Of a stretch of DNA of 64,000 nucleotides, positions 46,121 to 54,830 are shown piece after piece. The DNA is from JBEIGE01 sp040382055 (GTDB taxonomy: Bacteria; Pseudomonadota; Gammaproteobacteria; Burkholderiales; Burkholderiaceae_C). The translations under genes were made by a program, and so were the position numbers. How positions within the stretch are numbered: position 1 is the stretch's first letter; every line of letters starts with the position of its first letter. The stretch spans positions 76,376 through 140,375 of the forward strand of contig JBEIGE010000004.1 in assembly GCA_040382055.1 (NCBI GenBank). The letters run 5' to 3'. The notes beneath the pieces are model-generated. The model saw only the letters and a list, made by a program, of their open reading frames with translations, made no database searches and was not told the origin of the DNA.

Positions 46121-46603
46121 ATGAGCATACCGTTCCGTCATTCCGCTGGCTTCGGCAAACGCATCGAGTACTGGATCGTTGGACTCATGCTGAAACAGGG
46201 CATGGACGTCTACCTACCTCTTGTAGACGACGACGCAATTGATGCGGTCATAAAAGTTGGCGATGATCAGTTCGTTCAGGTCCAGATCAAAGCGCGCTCA
46301 AAGAACATCATATCCGGCGATGGCGCGCTCTTCTCTGCCATCCCCCACAAGCCACGCAAGAACTACTTCTTTGTCTTCTATTCAGAACGGCACGACAAGA
46401 TTTGGATTCTCACATCTAATGAGTTCATCCAGTACTCGCACGAAAACAAAAAAGGTGCCAACATTGGCAAGAGCAGCATATGGTTTAACGGCAAGCGCAA
46501 GAACAAAGAAACCGGAGAGTACGAGGAGCACATACACGAGCGCTTCAACCAGTTCGAGGCAAAGAACCATGATCTATCCAAGCTTCTTCGGCACAGTGCC
46601 TAA
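46121..46603 (+). CDS. Uncharacterised protein with PD-(D/E)XK-like features, in a possible gene cassette
   Basis: 160 residues, start 9 bases after an attC-type core and stop codon (TAA, 46601-46603) inside the next core GCCTAAC, as in integron cassettes. The region VDDDAIDAVIKVGDDQFVQ followed by VQIKARSK looks like the Asp...(Q)xK core of the restriction-endonuclease fold, on beta strands after the helix RIEYWIVGLMLKQGM. This resembles small PD-(D/E)XK or DUF4365-type proteins, but I cannot prove it. Base composition (about 45-55% GC in sampled lines) is lower than trpA. No good ribosome-binding site is seen. Acquired DNA is likely; function unknown. Confidence 0.75.
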   Translation: MSIPFRHSAGFGKRIEYWIVGLMLKQGMDVYLPLVDDDAIDAVIKVGDDQFVQVQIKARSKNIISGDGALFSAIPHKPRKNYFFVFYSERHDKIWILTSNEFIQYSHENKKGANIGKSSIWFNGKRKNKETGEYEEHIHERFNQFEAKNHDLSKLLRHSA

Positions 46604-46660
46604 CTGGGCGTTCCAATCGTAAACCCATGCTTCGCATGGCCACCAGTGAACTGTGACCTT
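46598..46660 (+). other. Partial attC-like site after the ORF
   Basis: GCCTAAC (46598-46604) contains the ORF stop and is followed by TGGGCGTTCCAATC, resembling the left half of an attC. A small hairpin CCATGC-TTC-GCATGG lies at 46625-46639. A matching GTTRRRY right core is not seen; the sequence CAGTGAACTGTGACC may be its decayed remnant. Confidence 0.4.
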
Positions 46661-46740
46661 CAAACGATAGAAAAACCTCTGGCCCCCTGCCCGCCACACC
46701 TTCAGTCAAAAAACGGCTTCACCACGACTACCCACCCCAA

Positions 46741-46936
46741 AAAACCACCCAAGGCTGCGCTGCGCACCACCCTAAGCCGCTGGTCGCTGTCGCGACTACC
46801 CTGCGCTGCTCGCGCCCGGCGGGAGGCTCAGAAACTCGCCCTGCGGGCTCAAACACCTGAGCCTCTTGATCCGCCAGCCGCTGCGCTGCTTGGCAGCGCC
46901 ACAAGGGTGGCGCGCAGCGCAGCCTTGGGTGGTTTT
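46741..46936. repeat. 196-bp element bounded by 33-bp inverted repeats (MITE-like)
   Basis: The left arm 46741-46773 (AAAACCACCCAAGGCTGCGC...) and right arm 46904-46936 (...GCCTTGGGTGGTTTT) are reverse complements with one mismatch in 33. The middle 130 bases are GC-rich with further short self-complementary runs and code for nothing convincing. The 426-base gap 46604-47029 otherwise holds only the partial attC and the accD leader. It could be a non-autonomous mobile element or a structured intergenic repeat. Confidence 0.75.
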
Positions 46937-47029
46937 GGCCGACACCGACAGGATGCTGGAGCGCAACACGCCAATGTCGGATAATCCCCCTTCTGTTGGA
47001 CGCCCTTGGGTACTGAACTGGAGACCGCT

Positions 47030-47902
47030 ATGAGCTGGCTAGAAAAACTACTACCCCCGAAAATTCACCACACCGACCCGGCAGATCGCCGCAGCGTACC
47101 TGAAGGCCTGTGGGTCAAATGCCCGAGTTGCGAGACTGTTCTCTACAAGACCGACCTGGAACAAAACCAGAATGTCTGCCCCGGCTGCAGCCACCACCTG
47201 CGCATAGACGCACGGGCCAGGCTAAATGCTTTTTTGGACAACGAAGGCCGCTTTGAGATCGGCCAGGAAGTGCTGCCCGTAGATGCGCTCAAGTTCAAGG
47301 ACAGCCGCAAGTACACCGAGCGTCTGAAAGAAGCGCTGGAAAACACGGGCGAAACCGATGCCCTGGTGGTCATGGGTGGTGCTGTTCACAGCATTAACCT
47401 GGTGGCGGCCGCGTTTGAGTTTGGCTTTATGGGCGGAAGCATGGGTTCAGTGGTGGGCGAGCGCTTTGTGCGCGGTGTAGAGACTGCCATAGAACAAAAA
47501 GTCCCCTTTATCTGCTTTACCGCCACGGGCGGTGCGCGCATGCAAGAAGGCCTGCTCTCGCTGATGCAGATGGCCAAAACCAATGCCGCGCTCACCCGTT
47601 TGGCCAAAAAGGGTTTGCCCTACATCAGTGTGCTGACCGACCCCACCATGGGCGGAGTGAGTGCCGGTTTTGCGTTTTTAGGCGATGTGGTCATTGCCGA
47701 GCCCAAGGCCTTGATTGGTTTTGCCGGCCCTCGGGTGATCGAGTCCACCGTGCGCGTCACCCTGCCCGAAGGGTTTCAGCGGGCCGAGTTTTTGCAGGAA
47801 AAAGGTGCCGTAGACTTCATCTGCGACCGACGCGATCTGCGCAAAACCATTGCCAACACCCTGGCGATTCTTCTAAAGCAACCGGCAGATGCCGTGAGCT
47901 AA
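47030..47902 (+). CDS. accD: Acetyl-CoA carboxylase carboxyltransferase subunit beta
   Basis: With AccA transfers carboxyl from biotin to acetyl-CoA, the first step of fatty-acid synthesis. 290 residues from ATG 47030 with GGAG upstream. The N-terminal zinc ribbon CPSC...CPGC (residues about 27-50) and the crotonase-like core (FICFTATGGARMQEGLLSLM, PTMGGVSAGFAFLGD) are present. In related genomes it is usually close behind trpA; here the cassette-like and inverted-repeat DNA intervenes. Confidence 0.97.
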   Translation: MSWLEKLLPPKIHHTDPADRRSVPEGLWVKCPSCETVLYKTDLEQNQNVCPGCSHHLRIDARARLNAFLDNEGRFEIGQEVLPVDALKFKDSRKYTERLKEALENTGETDALVVMGGAVHSINLVAAAFEFGFMGGSMGSVVGERFVRGVETAIEQKVPFICFTATGGARMQEGLLSLMQMAKTNAALTRLAKKGLPYISVLTDPTMGGVSAGFAFLGDVVIAEPKALIGFAGPRVIESTVRVTLPEGFQRAEFLQEKGAVDFICDRRDLRKTIANTLAILLKQPADAVS

Positions 47903-47962
47903 TGCGCTGAGCACTTGTCTGATTTGCGCGGTCAAGACGCGGCAAGCATCAATAATTCAACG

Positions 47963-48910
47963 ATGACGCCATTTCAAAAATCTGACCAAGTGCTGATCAG
48001 TGAAGTGGGCCCCCGCGACGGTCTGCAATCTGTTCAGAGCATCATGTCCACCGCCGACAAGTGCCGCTGGATCGATGCACTGGTGGCCAGCGGGCTGAGC
48101 GAAATAGAAGTTTGTTCCTTTGTGCCTGCCAAGCTGCTGCCGCAAATGGCCGATGCAGCCGAGGTGGTGCGCCACGCGCTTTCCCATCCGGGTCTGACGG
48201 TCATGGCGCTGGTGCCCAATCTGCGTGGCGCAGAAGCAGCCATGAAAGCCGGGGTCCACAAGTTGACTATTCCAGTCTCGGCCAGTGCAGCGCATTCAGC
48301 GGCCAACGTTCGCAAAACGCGTGAGGAAATGATTGCAGAAGTGGCCTCAATCGTCAGACTACGCAATGACATAGCTCCGCACATCAAGATCGAGGCTGGG
48401 ATTGCCACCGCCTTTGGCTGCAGCCTTCAAGGAGGGGTTGCAGAAGATGATGTGCTGCGCTTGGCAGGCCAGGTTATCAGCGCAGGTGCCGATGAATCCG
48501 GCTTGTCCGACACGACCGGTATGGCCAACCCCGCGCAAGTGCGCCGCCTGTTCACACGCTTGCGTTCCGAGATCGGTGAACAGTGCGGTGCTGCCCACAT
48601 GCACAACACCCGCGGTCTGGGCCTGGCCAACTGTCTGGCTGCCTACGATGCGGGCGTTCGCAGTTTTGACAGCTCGCTGGCTGGCTTGGGTGGCTGCCCT
48701 TATGCGCCCGGCGCATCCGGCAATGTGGTCACTGAAGATTTGGTGTTCATGTTTGAAGCCATGGGTATCCGCACCGGGGTAAACATCGAAGGTCTGATTG
48801 CCGCCCGTCAACCCTTGCGAACCGGCCTGCCTGAAGAATCGCTGTATGGCATGCTGCCTGAGGCGGGCATCCCCAAGGGTTGGTCCCAGGATCGTTCGCA
48901 TGTCAGCTGA
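47963..48910 (+). CDS. Hydroxymethylglutaryl-CoA lyase-family enzyme
   Basis: 315 residues from ATG 47963; a TTG-led frame begins 48 bases earlier. It cleaves a 3-hydroxyacyl-CoA such as HMG-CoA to an acyl-CoA and a keto acid. Metal/catalytic residues are seen in SEVGPRDGLQS, LSDTTGMANP and the catalytic-Cys loop GLGGCPYAPGASGN. Its end overlaps the start of a CoA-transferase gene by 11 bases, suggesting the two act in sequence: activation of a dicarboxylic acid to its CoA ester, then cleavage. Substrate could be HMG or a homologue. Confidence 0.9.
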   Translation: MTPFQKSDQVLISEVGPRDGLQSVQSIMSTADKCRWIDALVASGLSEIEVCSFVPAKLLPQMADAAEVVRHALSHPGLTVMALVPNLRGAEAAMKAGVHKLTIPVSASAAHSAANVRKTREEMIAEVASIVRLRNDIAPHIKIEAGIATAFGCSLQGGVAEDDVLRLAGQVISAGADESGLSDTTGMANPAQVRRLFTRLRSEIGEQCGAAHMHNTRGLGLANCLAAYDAGVRSFDSSLAGLGGCPYAPGASGNVVTEDLVFMFEAMGIRTGVNIEGLIAARQPLRTGLPEESLYGMLPEAGIPKGWSQDRSHVS

Positions 48911-50114
48911 AAATGCCCTGCCCTATGCGGGTATCCGGGTGGTTGAATTCACCCACATGGTGATGGGCCCTACCTGCGGGATGGTGCTGGCCGACTTGGG
49001 GGCCGAGGTGATCAAAGTTGAACCCCTCGAAGGTGACTCCACACGCAAGCTGCTGGGCTCCGGCGCAGGTTTTTTCCCTCTGTTCAACCGCAATAAAAAG
49101 AGCATTGCGGTGGACCTGAAATCTGCACAGGGCATAGAGCTGGTGCTCAAACTGATCGCCACTGCAGATATCGTGACCGAGAACTTCAAACCCGGCACGA
49201 TGGACAAGTTAGGTCTGGGTTATGAGGCGCTTGCCAAACTGCATCCGCGCCTGATCTATGTATCGCACAAGGGTTTCCTGCCTGGTCCCTATGAAAACCG
49301 CACGGCACTGGACGAGGTAGTGCAGATGATGGGCGGACTGGCCTATATGACAGGTCGTGAAGGTGATCCGCTGCGGGCCGGTAGCAGTGTGAATGACATC
49401 ATGGGCGGCATGTTCGGCGCAATTGGCGCCATGGCGGCACTGGCCCAACGCGAGAAAACCGGGCGCGGCCAGGAGGTGCAAAGCGCCTTGTTTGAAAACA
49501 ATGTTTTTCTTGTGGCCCAACACATCATGCAATTTGCAGTAACCGGCAAGCCAGCTGCGCCTATGCCCAGCCGGATCTCTGCCTGGGCGGTGTATGACGT
49601 GTTTCACGTCAAAGATGGCGGACACATTTTTTTAGCCCTGGTCAGTGATACGGCCTGGGCACTGTTCTGCCAGGCCTACGGTTTCGATGACCTCAAGGGG
49701 GATAACCGACTTCAGAGCAACAACGACCGGGTGCTCGCCCGAGAATGGCTCATACCCATTCTGCGTGAACGTATGGCCATATTTAGTGCCGCCGAAATTG
49801 CCGCCGTATTTGAAGCCAATGGCCTGCCCTTTGCGCCGATTACCCGTCCGCAGGATCTGCTGGACGACCCCCACCTCAATGCCACTGGGGGCTTGTCACC
49901 CATCACCCTGCCTGACGGCCAAGCCTGCAAGACTGTTCTGTTGCCACTGTCAATGGGCAATAAAAGGCCCGGTGTACGCCTGAATCCACCGAGACTGGGT
50001 GAACATACCCGTGTGCTGTTGCACCAATTGGGCTATGACGCACAGGCTATCGAAGCGCTTCAAAAAAATCACATCATCGCAGGCGACTGTCATGACCCTG
50101 ACGAGGTCAAATAG
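48900..50114 (+). CDS. Family III CoA transferase (CaiB/BaiF type)
   Basis: 404 residues from ATG 48900, overlapping the lyase gene. Marker segments: RVVEFTHMVMGPTCGMVLAD LGAEVIKVE (split), NRNKKSIAVDLKSAQG and ENFKPGTMDKLGLGYEAL, with the nucleophilic Asp expected in the EGDPLRAGSSVNDIMGG region. Transfers CoA between carboxylic acids. Paired with the lyase, it likely makes that enzyme's substrate. Confidence 0.92.
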   Translation: MSAENALPYAGIRVVEFTHMVMGPTCGMVLADLGAEVIKVEPLEGDSTRKLLGSGAGFFPLFNRNKKSIAVDLKSAQGIELVLKLIATADIVTENFKPGTMDKLGLGYEALAKLHPRLIYVSHKGFLPGPYENRTALDEVVQMMGGLAYMTGREGDPLRAGSSVNDIMGGMFGAIGAMAALAQREKTGRGQEVQSALFENNVFLVAQHIMQFAVTGKPAAPMPSRISAWAVYDVFHVKDGGHIFLALVSDTAWALFCQAYGFDDLKGDNRLQSNNDRVLAREWLIPILRERMAIFSAAEIAAVFEANGLPFAPITRPQDLLDDPHLNATGGLSPITLPDGQACKTVLLPLSMGNKRPGVRLNPPRLGEHTRVLLHQLGYDAQAIEALQKNHIIAGDCHDPDEVK

Positions 50115-50122
50115 TCCATTTC

Positions 50123-51067
50123 ATGTTTAACCTTTCCTGCTCCCCGCCCCAACTCATTGAAGCCAGGGTTCTGACGCGGTTGCCAGATGCCTTCAGGCAC
50201 CCGCGCCGCACCGACTGGGTCGATGCCAATAAACCCGGTGCAGTGATGGACAGTTTTCTGGAAGGCCCCTGCTTTGACCGCGCAGGCAATTTGTACGTCA
50301 CTGACATCCCGTATGGCCGTATTTTTAAAATCAGTCCTGAACTGCAATGGTCCTTGCTTGTTCAGTATGACGGCTGGCCTAATGGCCTGGCAATTCACGC
50401 CGATGGCAATATCTGGATAGCCGACTACAAACATGGCATCCTGACGTTAAACCCTGATACGGGCCACATGACCACAGTCCTGGGTCACCGCAACAGTGAA
50501 TCCTTCAAGGGCGTCAACGACCTGATATTTGACTCACAGGGACAACTCTACTTTACCGATCAGGGCCAGACGGGCCTGCACGACCCCACTGGGTGCGTGT
50601 ACCGCTATAGCCCTGACAGCGGACGGCTGGACCGGTTGCTGCGTAATGCGCCCAGCCCTAATGGCATTGCGCTCAGCGCTGACGGCAAGGTGCTGTTTGT
50701 AGCAGTGACCCGCGCAAATCAGGTCTGGCGGGCACCGCTATTGCCCGACGGCAGCCTCAGCAAAATGGGCGCGTTTCAAACTTTTTTTGGCAGCAGCGGA
50801 CCGGACGGCATGGCGCTGGACATTGAAGGGCGATTGGTCGTGGCCCACGCCAGCCTAGGCGGTGCCTTCATCCTCAATGCGCGGGGAGAGGTGACGCATT
50901 TTGTTCGCTGCCCTGATCTTGGCACTGCTGATGGTGACAGGATGGTGACCAATGTGGCTTTCAGTCTGGCAAGCCCTGTTTTGGTCATGACCGATTCAGC
51001 CAGTGCCAGCCTGCTTGTCGCTCAGCTTCCGGCACAAGGCCTGGCGCTCTACTCACACCATCGTTAG
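50123..51067 (+). CDS. SMP-30/gluconolactonase/LRE-family beta-propeller protein
   Basis: 314 residues. Propeller-type phrases with metal-binding Glu and Asn: FLEGPCFDRAGNLYVTDIPY, GWPNGLAIHADGNIWIADY and NGIALSADGKVLF. Such enzymes open lactones. It follows the CoA transferase by 8 bases, so it is probably in the same operon. The lactone is unknown. Confidence 0.88.
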   Translation: MFNLSCSPPQLIEARVLTRLPDAFRHPRRTDWVDANKPGAVMDSFLEGPCFDRAGNLYVTDIPYGRIFKISPELQWSLLVQYDGWPNGLAIHADGNIWIADYKHGILTLNPDTGHMTTVLGHRNSESFKGVNDLIFDSQGQLYFTDQGQTGLHDPTGCVYRYSPDSGRLDRLLRNAPSPNGIALSADGKVLFVAVTRANQVWRAPLLPDGSLSKMGAFQTFFGSSGPDGMALDIEGRLVVAHASLGGAFILNARGEVTHFVRCPDLGTADGDRMVTNVAFSLASPVLVMTDSASASLLVAQLPAQGLALYSHHR

Positions 51068-51096
51068 TCCAAAAAACCAGATTTGCGCAAGTTACA

Positions 51097-51657
51097 TCAC
51101 AGCAAGGCCAAGCCCTGCAAGTGACCCAGCACAATCGCAGCGACTTGAAGCAAGACCAGTAGCACCAGCGGTGACAAATCCACCCCACCAACCAGCGGAA
51201 CCACGCGCCGGATCGGAATCAGGGGGGGTGCGCACAGCCGCTCAACCAGGTCGCCGAGTACCGAGTTGGTTTGCATCCAGGACAGTACGGCGTACACAAT
51301 GACCAGCCCGGTCATGCCGGAGATGGCCAGACGGGCCACGCCAAATGCCGCCAAGATCAAAACCGAAGAAAAACCGGCACCTGAGCCCAGCAGCAACCAC
51401 AGCAGGCAAAACTGCGCAAGCTCCAGCAAAAACGCTGCCAGCAGGCTGGCCGTATCCAGGCCGCCCAGCGCAGGCACAAAACGCCGCAGGGGCAGCACCA
51501 GCCAGTCGGTCAGCGCAAAGACAAATCGTGCCAAGGGGTTGCCTGAGCGTGCCGACATGGGGATGCGCTGGTATTGCATGTACAGGCGCAGCAGGCATAC
51601 CCCGCCGACCACACTGGTGGCCACTTCGAGCAATAAGGTAACGATTTGGTAGAGCAT
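51097..51657 (-). CDS. YggT-family membrane protein
   Basis: 186 residues with two copies of the YGGT unit: LRLYMQYQRIPMSARSGNPL in the first and VLSWMQTNSVLGDLVERLC in the second. About four helices. Function in proteobacteria is uncertain (cell shape or osmotic response has been proposed for relatives). Convergent with the SMP-30 gene. Confidence 0.88.
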   Translation of the reverse strand: MLYQIVTLLLEVATSVVGGVCLLRLYMQYQRIPMSARSGNPLARFVFALTDWLVLPLRRFVPALGGLDTASLLAAFLLELAQFCLLWLLLGSGAGFSSVLILAAFGVARLAISGMTGLVIVYAVLSWMQTNSVLGDLVERLCAPPLIPIRRVVPLVGGVDLSPLVLLVLLQVAAIVLGHLQGLALL

Positions 51658-51762
51658 GAATCAAGACGAAAATGTGAAGCGATGATAGCGTCATTAAAAT
51701 CACGCATCACGCCACATCAGGCGTCCCTTCCATTAGCCCCAAGCCCAGCCCTTTAGGCCCCC

Positions 51763-53298
51763 ATGACAGATAACCTATCGCACGACGCCAACACCCCTTT
51801 GGACGAGAACCAGCTCATTGCCGAGCGTCGAGAAAAACTCAAGGTGATCCGTCAGCATGAGCGCGACGGCAAGGGCGCCGCCTTTCCCAATGACTTCAAA
51901 CCTGCCGACCATGCACAGGACCTGTTTGCCGCCCATGCCGGGCAAACACCTGAAGGCCTGCTAGAGCAGAACAGTAAGGCAAAAGTGGCAGGACGCATGA
52001 TGCTCAAGCGTGTGATGGGCAAAGCCAGCTTTTGTACGCTGCAGGACAGCACCGGCCGTATTCAGGTTTACGTGAAAGGCGAAGAAGTTGGCGACGACGT
52101 CTATGAACAGTTCAAGCACTGGGATTTGGGCGATATCGTGGCAGCCGAAGGTCGTATCTTCAAGACCAAAACTGGCGAACTCTCTATCCATGCCAGTGAG
52201 GTGCGCTTGCTGACCAAAAGCCTGCGCCCGATGCCCGACAAGTTCCATGGCATTGCCGACCAGGAGGTCAAATACCGCCAGCGTTACATCGATTTGATGA
52301 CCGACGAAGACGCACGCAAACGGTTTGTTGCGCGCAGCAAGGCCGTCAGCTCAATCCGGGACTTCATGGTGTCACACCAGTTTCTCGAAGTAGAAACGCC
52401 CATGTTGCATCCGATCCCGGGAGGCGCCAACGCCAAGCCATTTACCACCCACCACAACGCGTTGGACCAGGAGATGTTTTTGCGTATCGCCCCTGAGCTT
52501 TACCTCAAGCGCTTGATTGTGGGCGGCTTTGAGCGGGTGTTCGAGATCAACCGGAACTTTCGCAATGAAGGCATCTCGGTGAGGCACAACCCCGAATTCA
52601 CCATGATGGAGTTCTATGCGGCCTACTGGGATTACCAGGACCTCATGACCTTCACCGAGGCGCTGATCCGGCATGCCGCTACACAGGCGGTGGGCACCAC
52701 GCAGCTCACCTATGCGGGCAAAGCGGTTGACTTGTCCCAGCCCTTTGAGCGGCTGACCATCCGGGAGGCGATTTTGAAACACACCAGCGCAGGCAATCAT
52801 GTGGACGATAGAAGCTGGCTAATGAATGAGCTGAAAAGACTGGGTCTAAGAGAAGATAAACACAAGCTTTCAAGCCGGTCACTGGCGGCTTTGCAGGTCA
52901 TGTACTTTGAAGAAACCGTTGAAGAAAAACTCTGGCAACCGACCTTTATTTGTGAGCATCCGGTCGAAATCTCTCCGCTGGCACGCGCCAGCGATACCCG
53001 GCCTGAGGTGACCGAGCGCTTTGAGCTGTATGTAACCGGGCGTGAATTTGGCAATGGCTTCTCGGAGCTCAACGATGCCGAAGAGCAAGCCGCACGCTTT
53101 CATGCCCAGGTCAGCGCCAAAGACAGTGGCGACGACGAAGCCATGTATTTCGACCACGACTTTGTGCGGGCGCTGGAGTACGGTATGCCGCCTACCGGCG
53201 GCTGCGGAATCGGCATAGACCGCCTGATGATGCTGCTCACCGACAGCCCCAGTATTCGCGATGTGATCCTGTTCCCGGCTCTGCGCCGCGAAAGTTGA
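51763..53298 (+). CDS. lysS: Lysyl-tRNA synthetase (class II)
   Basis: 511 residues. An N-terminal OB domain (KVAGRMMLKRVMGKASFC) leads to the class II catalytic core: motif 2 in RVFEINRNFRNEG and motif 3 in GCGIGIDRLMMLLTDSP SIRDV. The start ATG follows the divergent gap with YggT. Downstream acyltransferase begins 5 bases after the stop. Confidence 0.98.
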   Translation: MTDNLSHDANTPLDENQLIAERREKLKVIRQHERDGKGAAFPNDFKPADHAQDLFAAHAGQTPEGLLEQNSKAKVAGRMMLKRVMGKASFCTLQDSTGRIQVYVKGEEVGDDVYEQFKHWDLGDIVAAEGRIFKTKTGELSIHASEVRLLTKSLRPMPDKFHGIADQEVKYRQRYIDLMTDEDARKRFVARSKAVSSIRDFMVSHQFLEVETPMLHPIPGGANAKPFTTHHNALDQEMFLRIAPELYLKRLIVGGFERVFEINRNFRNEGISVRHNPEFTMMEFYAAYWDYQDLMTFTEALIRHAATQAVGTTQLTYAGKAVDLSQPFERLTIREAILKHTSAGNHVDDRSWLMNELKRLGLREDKHKLSSRSLAALQVMYFEETVEEKLWQPTFICEHPVEISPLARASDTRPEVTERFELYVTGREFGNGFSELNDAEEQAARFHAQVSAKDSGDDEAMYFDHDFVRALEYGMPPTGGCGIGIDRLMMLLTDSPSIRDVILFPALRRES

Positions 53299-53303
53299 AC
53301 GCC

Positions 53304-53891
53304 ATGCATCGGACTATTTTTGACACGCCGGTGGTCAACACCTTGCTGCGGGCCTTCTCGGTTGGCTTTCTCACAATGACAGGCTGGAAGATTGAGGGCC
53401 AACTGCCTGCAGGCCGCGAAAAGTGCGTGTTCATAGCCGCACCCCACACCAGCAACTGGGATTTGCCCTACACCCTGATGGTGGCCTTCGCTTTAAAACT
53501 CTCTATTTACTGGATGGGTAAGGAACAAATATTCAAACCGCCCTTTCGCGGCTTGATGATGTGGTTGGGCGGCATCCCCGTCAACCGCAGCCAATCAACC
53601 AACCTGGTAGACGCCTCGATTGCGGCTATCAGGCAAGCGGACGGCCCGCTGCAGTTGGTGGTACCGCCCGAGGGCACACGCAGCAAAACCCGTTACTGGA
53701 AAACCGGTTTTTACTACATCGCCCTGGGTGCCGGCGTACCCATTGTGATGGCCTATATGGATTACCATAAAAAAATCAGCGGCCTGGGTCCCGTGTTCGA
53801 ACCCACCGGTGACATTGAGGCTGACATGGCGTCCATCAAAGCTTTTTACGCTCCCTTCAAGGGCAAGAACGCAAGCCAGTTTGAGGCTTGA
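53304..53891 (+). CDS. PlsC-like 1-acyl-glycerol-3-phosphate acyltransferase
   Basis: 195 residues from ATG 53304. Acyltransferase motif I is HTSNWD (HX4D) and motif III PPEGTRSKT, with KPPFRGLMMWLGGIPVNR between. At this size it is close to the short acyltransferases of lysophospholipid remodelling. Directly behind lysS. Confidence 0.87.
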   Translation: MHRTIFDTPVVNTLLRAFSVGFLTMTGWKIEGQLPAGREKCVFIAAPHTSNWDLPYTLMVAFALKLSIYWMGKEQIFKPPFRGLMMWLGGIPVNRSQSTNLVDASIAAIRQADGPLQLVVPPEGTRSKTRYWKTGFYYIALGAGVPIVMAYMDYHKKISGLGPVFEPTGDIEADMASIKAFYAPFKGKNASQFEA

Positions 53892-53969
53892 AATACCCTC
53901 AACTCATTTTTAATAGCCAATTCACACCTACTGAAGGCAGTTGCCGTCAGCATTTACCAAAGGTTTTTC

Positions 53970-54830
53970 ATGGACCATGCCAATCTGATCGCCATCGACA
54001 TTCACACCCACGCCGAGGTGAGTTGCCGCAATCCTTTTGACAACTATGGCGAGGAATATGATCGTGCAGCAGACAAGTACTTCGGTAGCAATCGCAGGCC
54101 AACGATAGCCGAGACCATTGCGTATTACCGCGAAAAAAAGATCGGCTTGGTCATGTTCACGGTAGATGCGGAGTCCAAGATGGGACGTCAACGCATTCCC
54201 AATGAGGAAATTTGCGATGCAGCGCAAGAAAACAGCGACATGATGATTGCCTTTGCCAGCATCGACCCGCACAAAGGCAAGATGGGTGCACGTGAGGCTG
54301 AGCGGCTGATCAAGAACCACGGGGTCAAGGGCTTTAAGTTTCATCCTACTGTGCAGGCATTTCACCCCTATGACAAGATGGCCTGGCCGATCTATGAAGT
54401 GATTAACGAATTCAAGCTTCCGGCCATCTTTCACACCGGACACAGTGGCATAGGCAGTGGCATGCACGGCGGCGGCGGCCTGCGGCTTGAATACAGCAAC
54501 CCGATGCATCTTGACGATGTGGCCATTGATTTTCCCGACATGCAGATCGTCATGGCTCACCCGAGTTTTCCTTGGCAAGACGAAGCACTGAGTGTGGCAA
54601 CCCACAAACCCAATGTCTGGATTGATCTCTCGGGCTGGAGCCCCAAGTACTTCCCCAAGCAATTGGTTCAGTATGCCAATACGTTGCTCAAAGACCGTGT
54701 GCTGTTTGGCAGCGACTACCCGTTGATCACCCCCGAGCGCTGGATGAAAGACTTTGAAGTGGCAGGTTTCAAACCTGAGGTCATGCCGGGCATTTTGAAA
54801 GGCAATGCGGTTCGCCTGCTCGGGCTCTAA
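53970..54830 (+). CDS. Amidohydrolase family 2 (decarboxylase/hydratase-like TIM barrel)
   Basis: 286 residues. The metal motif DIHTHAEVS opens the barrel; later FHTGHSG, VMAHPSFPW and FGSDYPLITPERW carry the other ligands. This is the ACMSD/gamma-resorcylate decarboxylase-like branch, which acts on aromatic or keto dicarboxylic acids. Substrate unknown. It converges on nagZ with a 4-base overlap. Confidence 0.88.
   Translation: MDHANLIAIDIHTHAEVSCRNPFDNYGEEYDRAADKYFGSNRRPTIAETIAYYREKKIGLVMFTVDAESKMGRQRIPNEEICDAAQENSDMMIAFASIDPHKGKMGAREAERLIKNHGVKGFKFHPTVQAFHPYDKMAWPIYEVINEFKLPAIFHTGHSGIGSGMHGGGGLRLEYSNPMHLDDVAIDFPDMQIVMAHPSFPWQDEALSVATHKPNVWIDLSGWSPKYFPKQLVQYANTLLKDRVLFGSDYPLITPERWMKDFEVAGFKPEVMPGILKGNAVRLLGL

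Noticed and set aside
46646..46984. A 112-codon open frame in the trpA-accD gap
   Set aside because: It runs through both arms of the inverted-repeat element and is Ala/Arg/Pro low-complexity, so it is most likely not coding.
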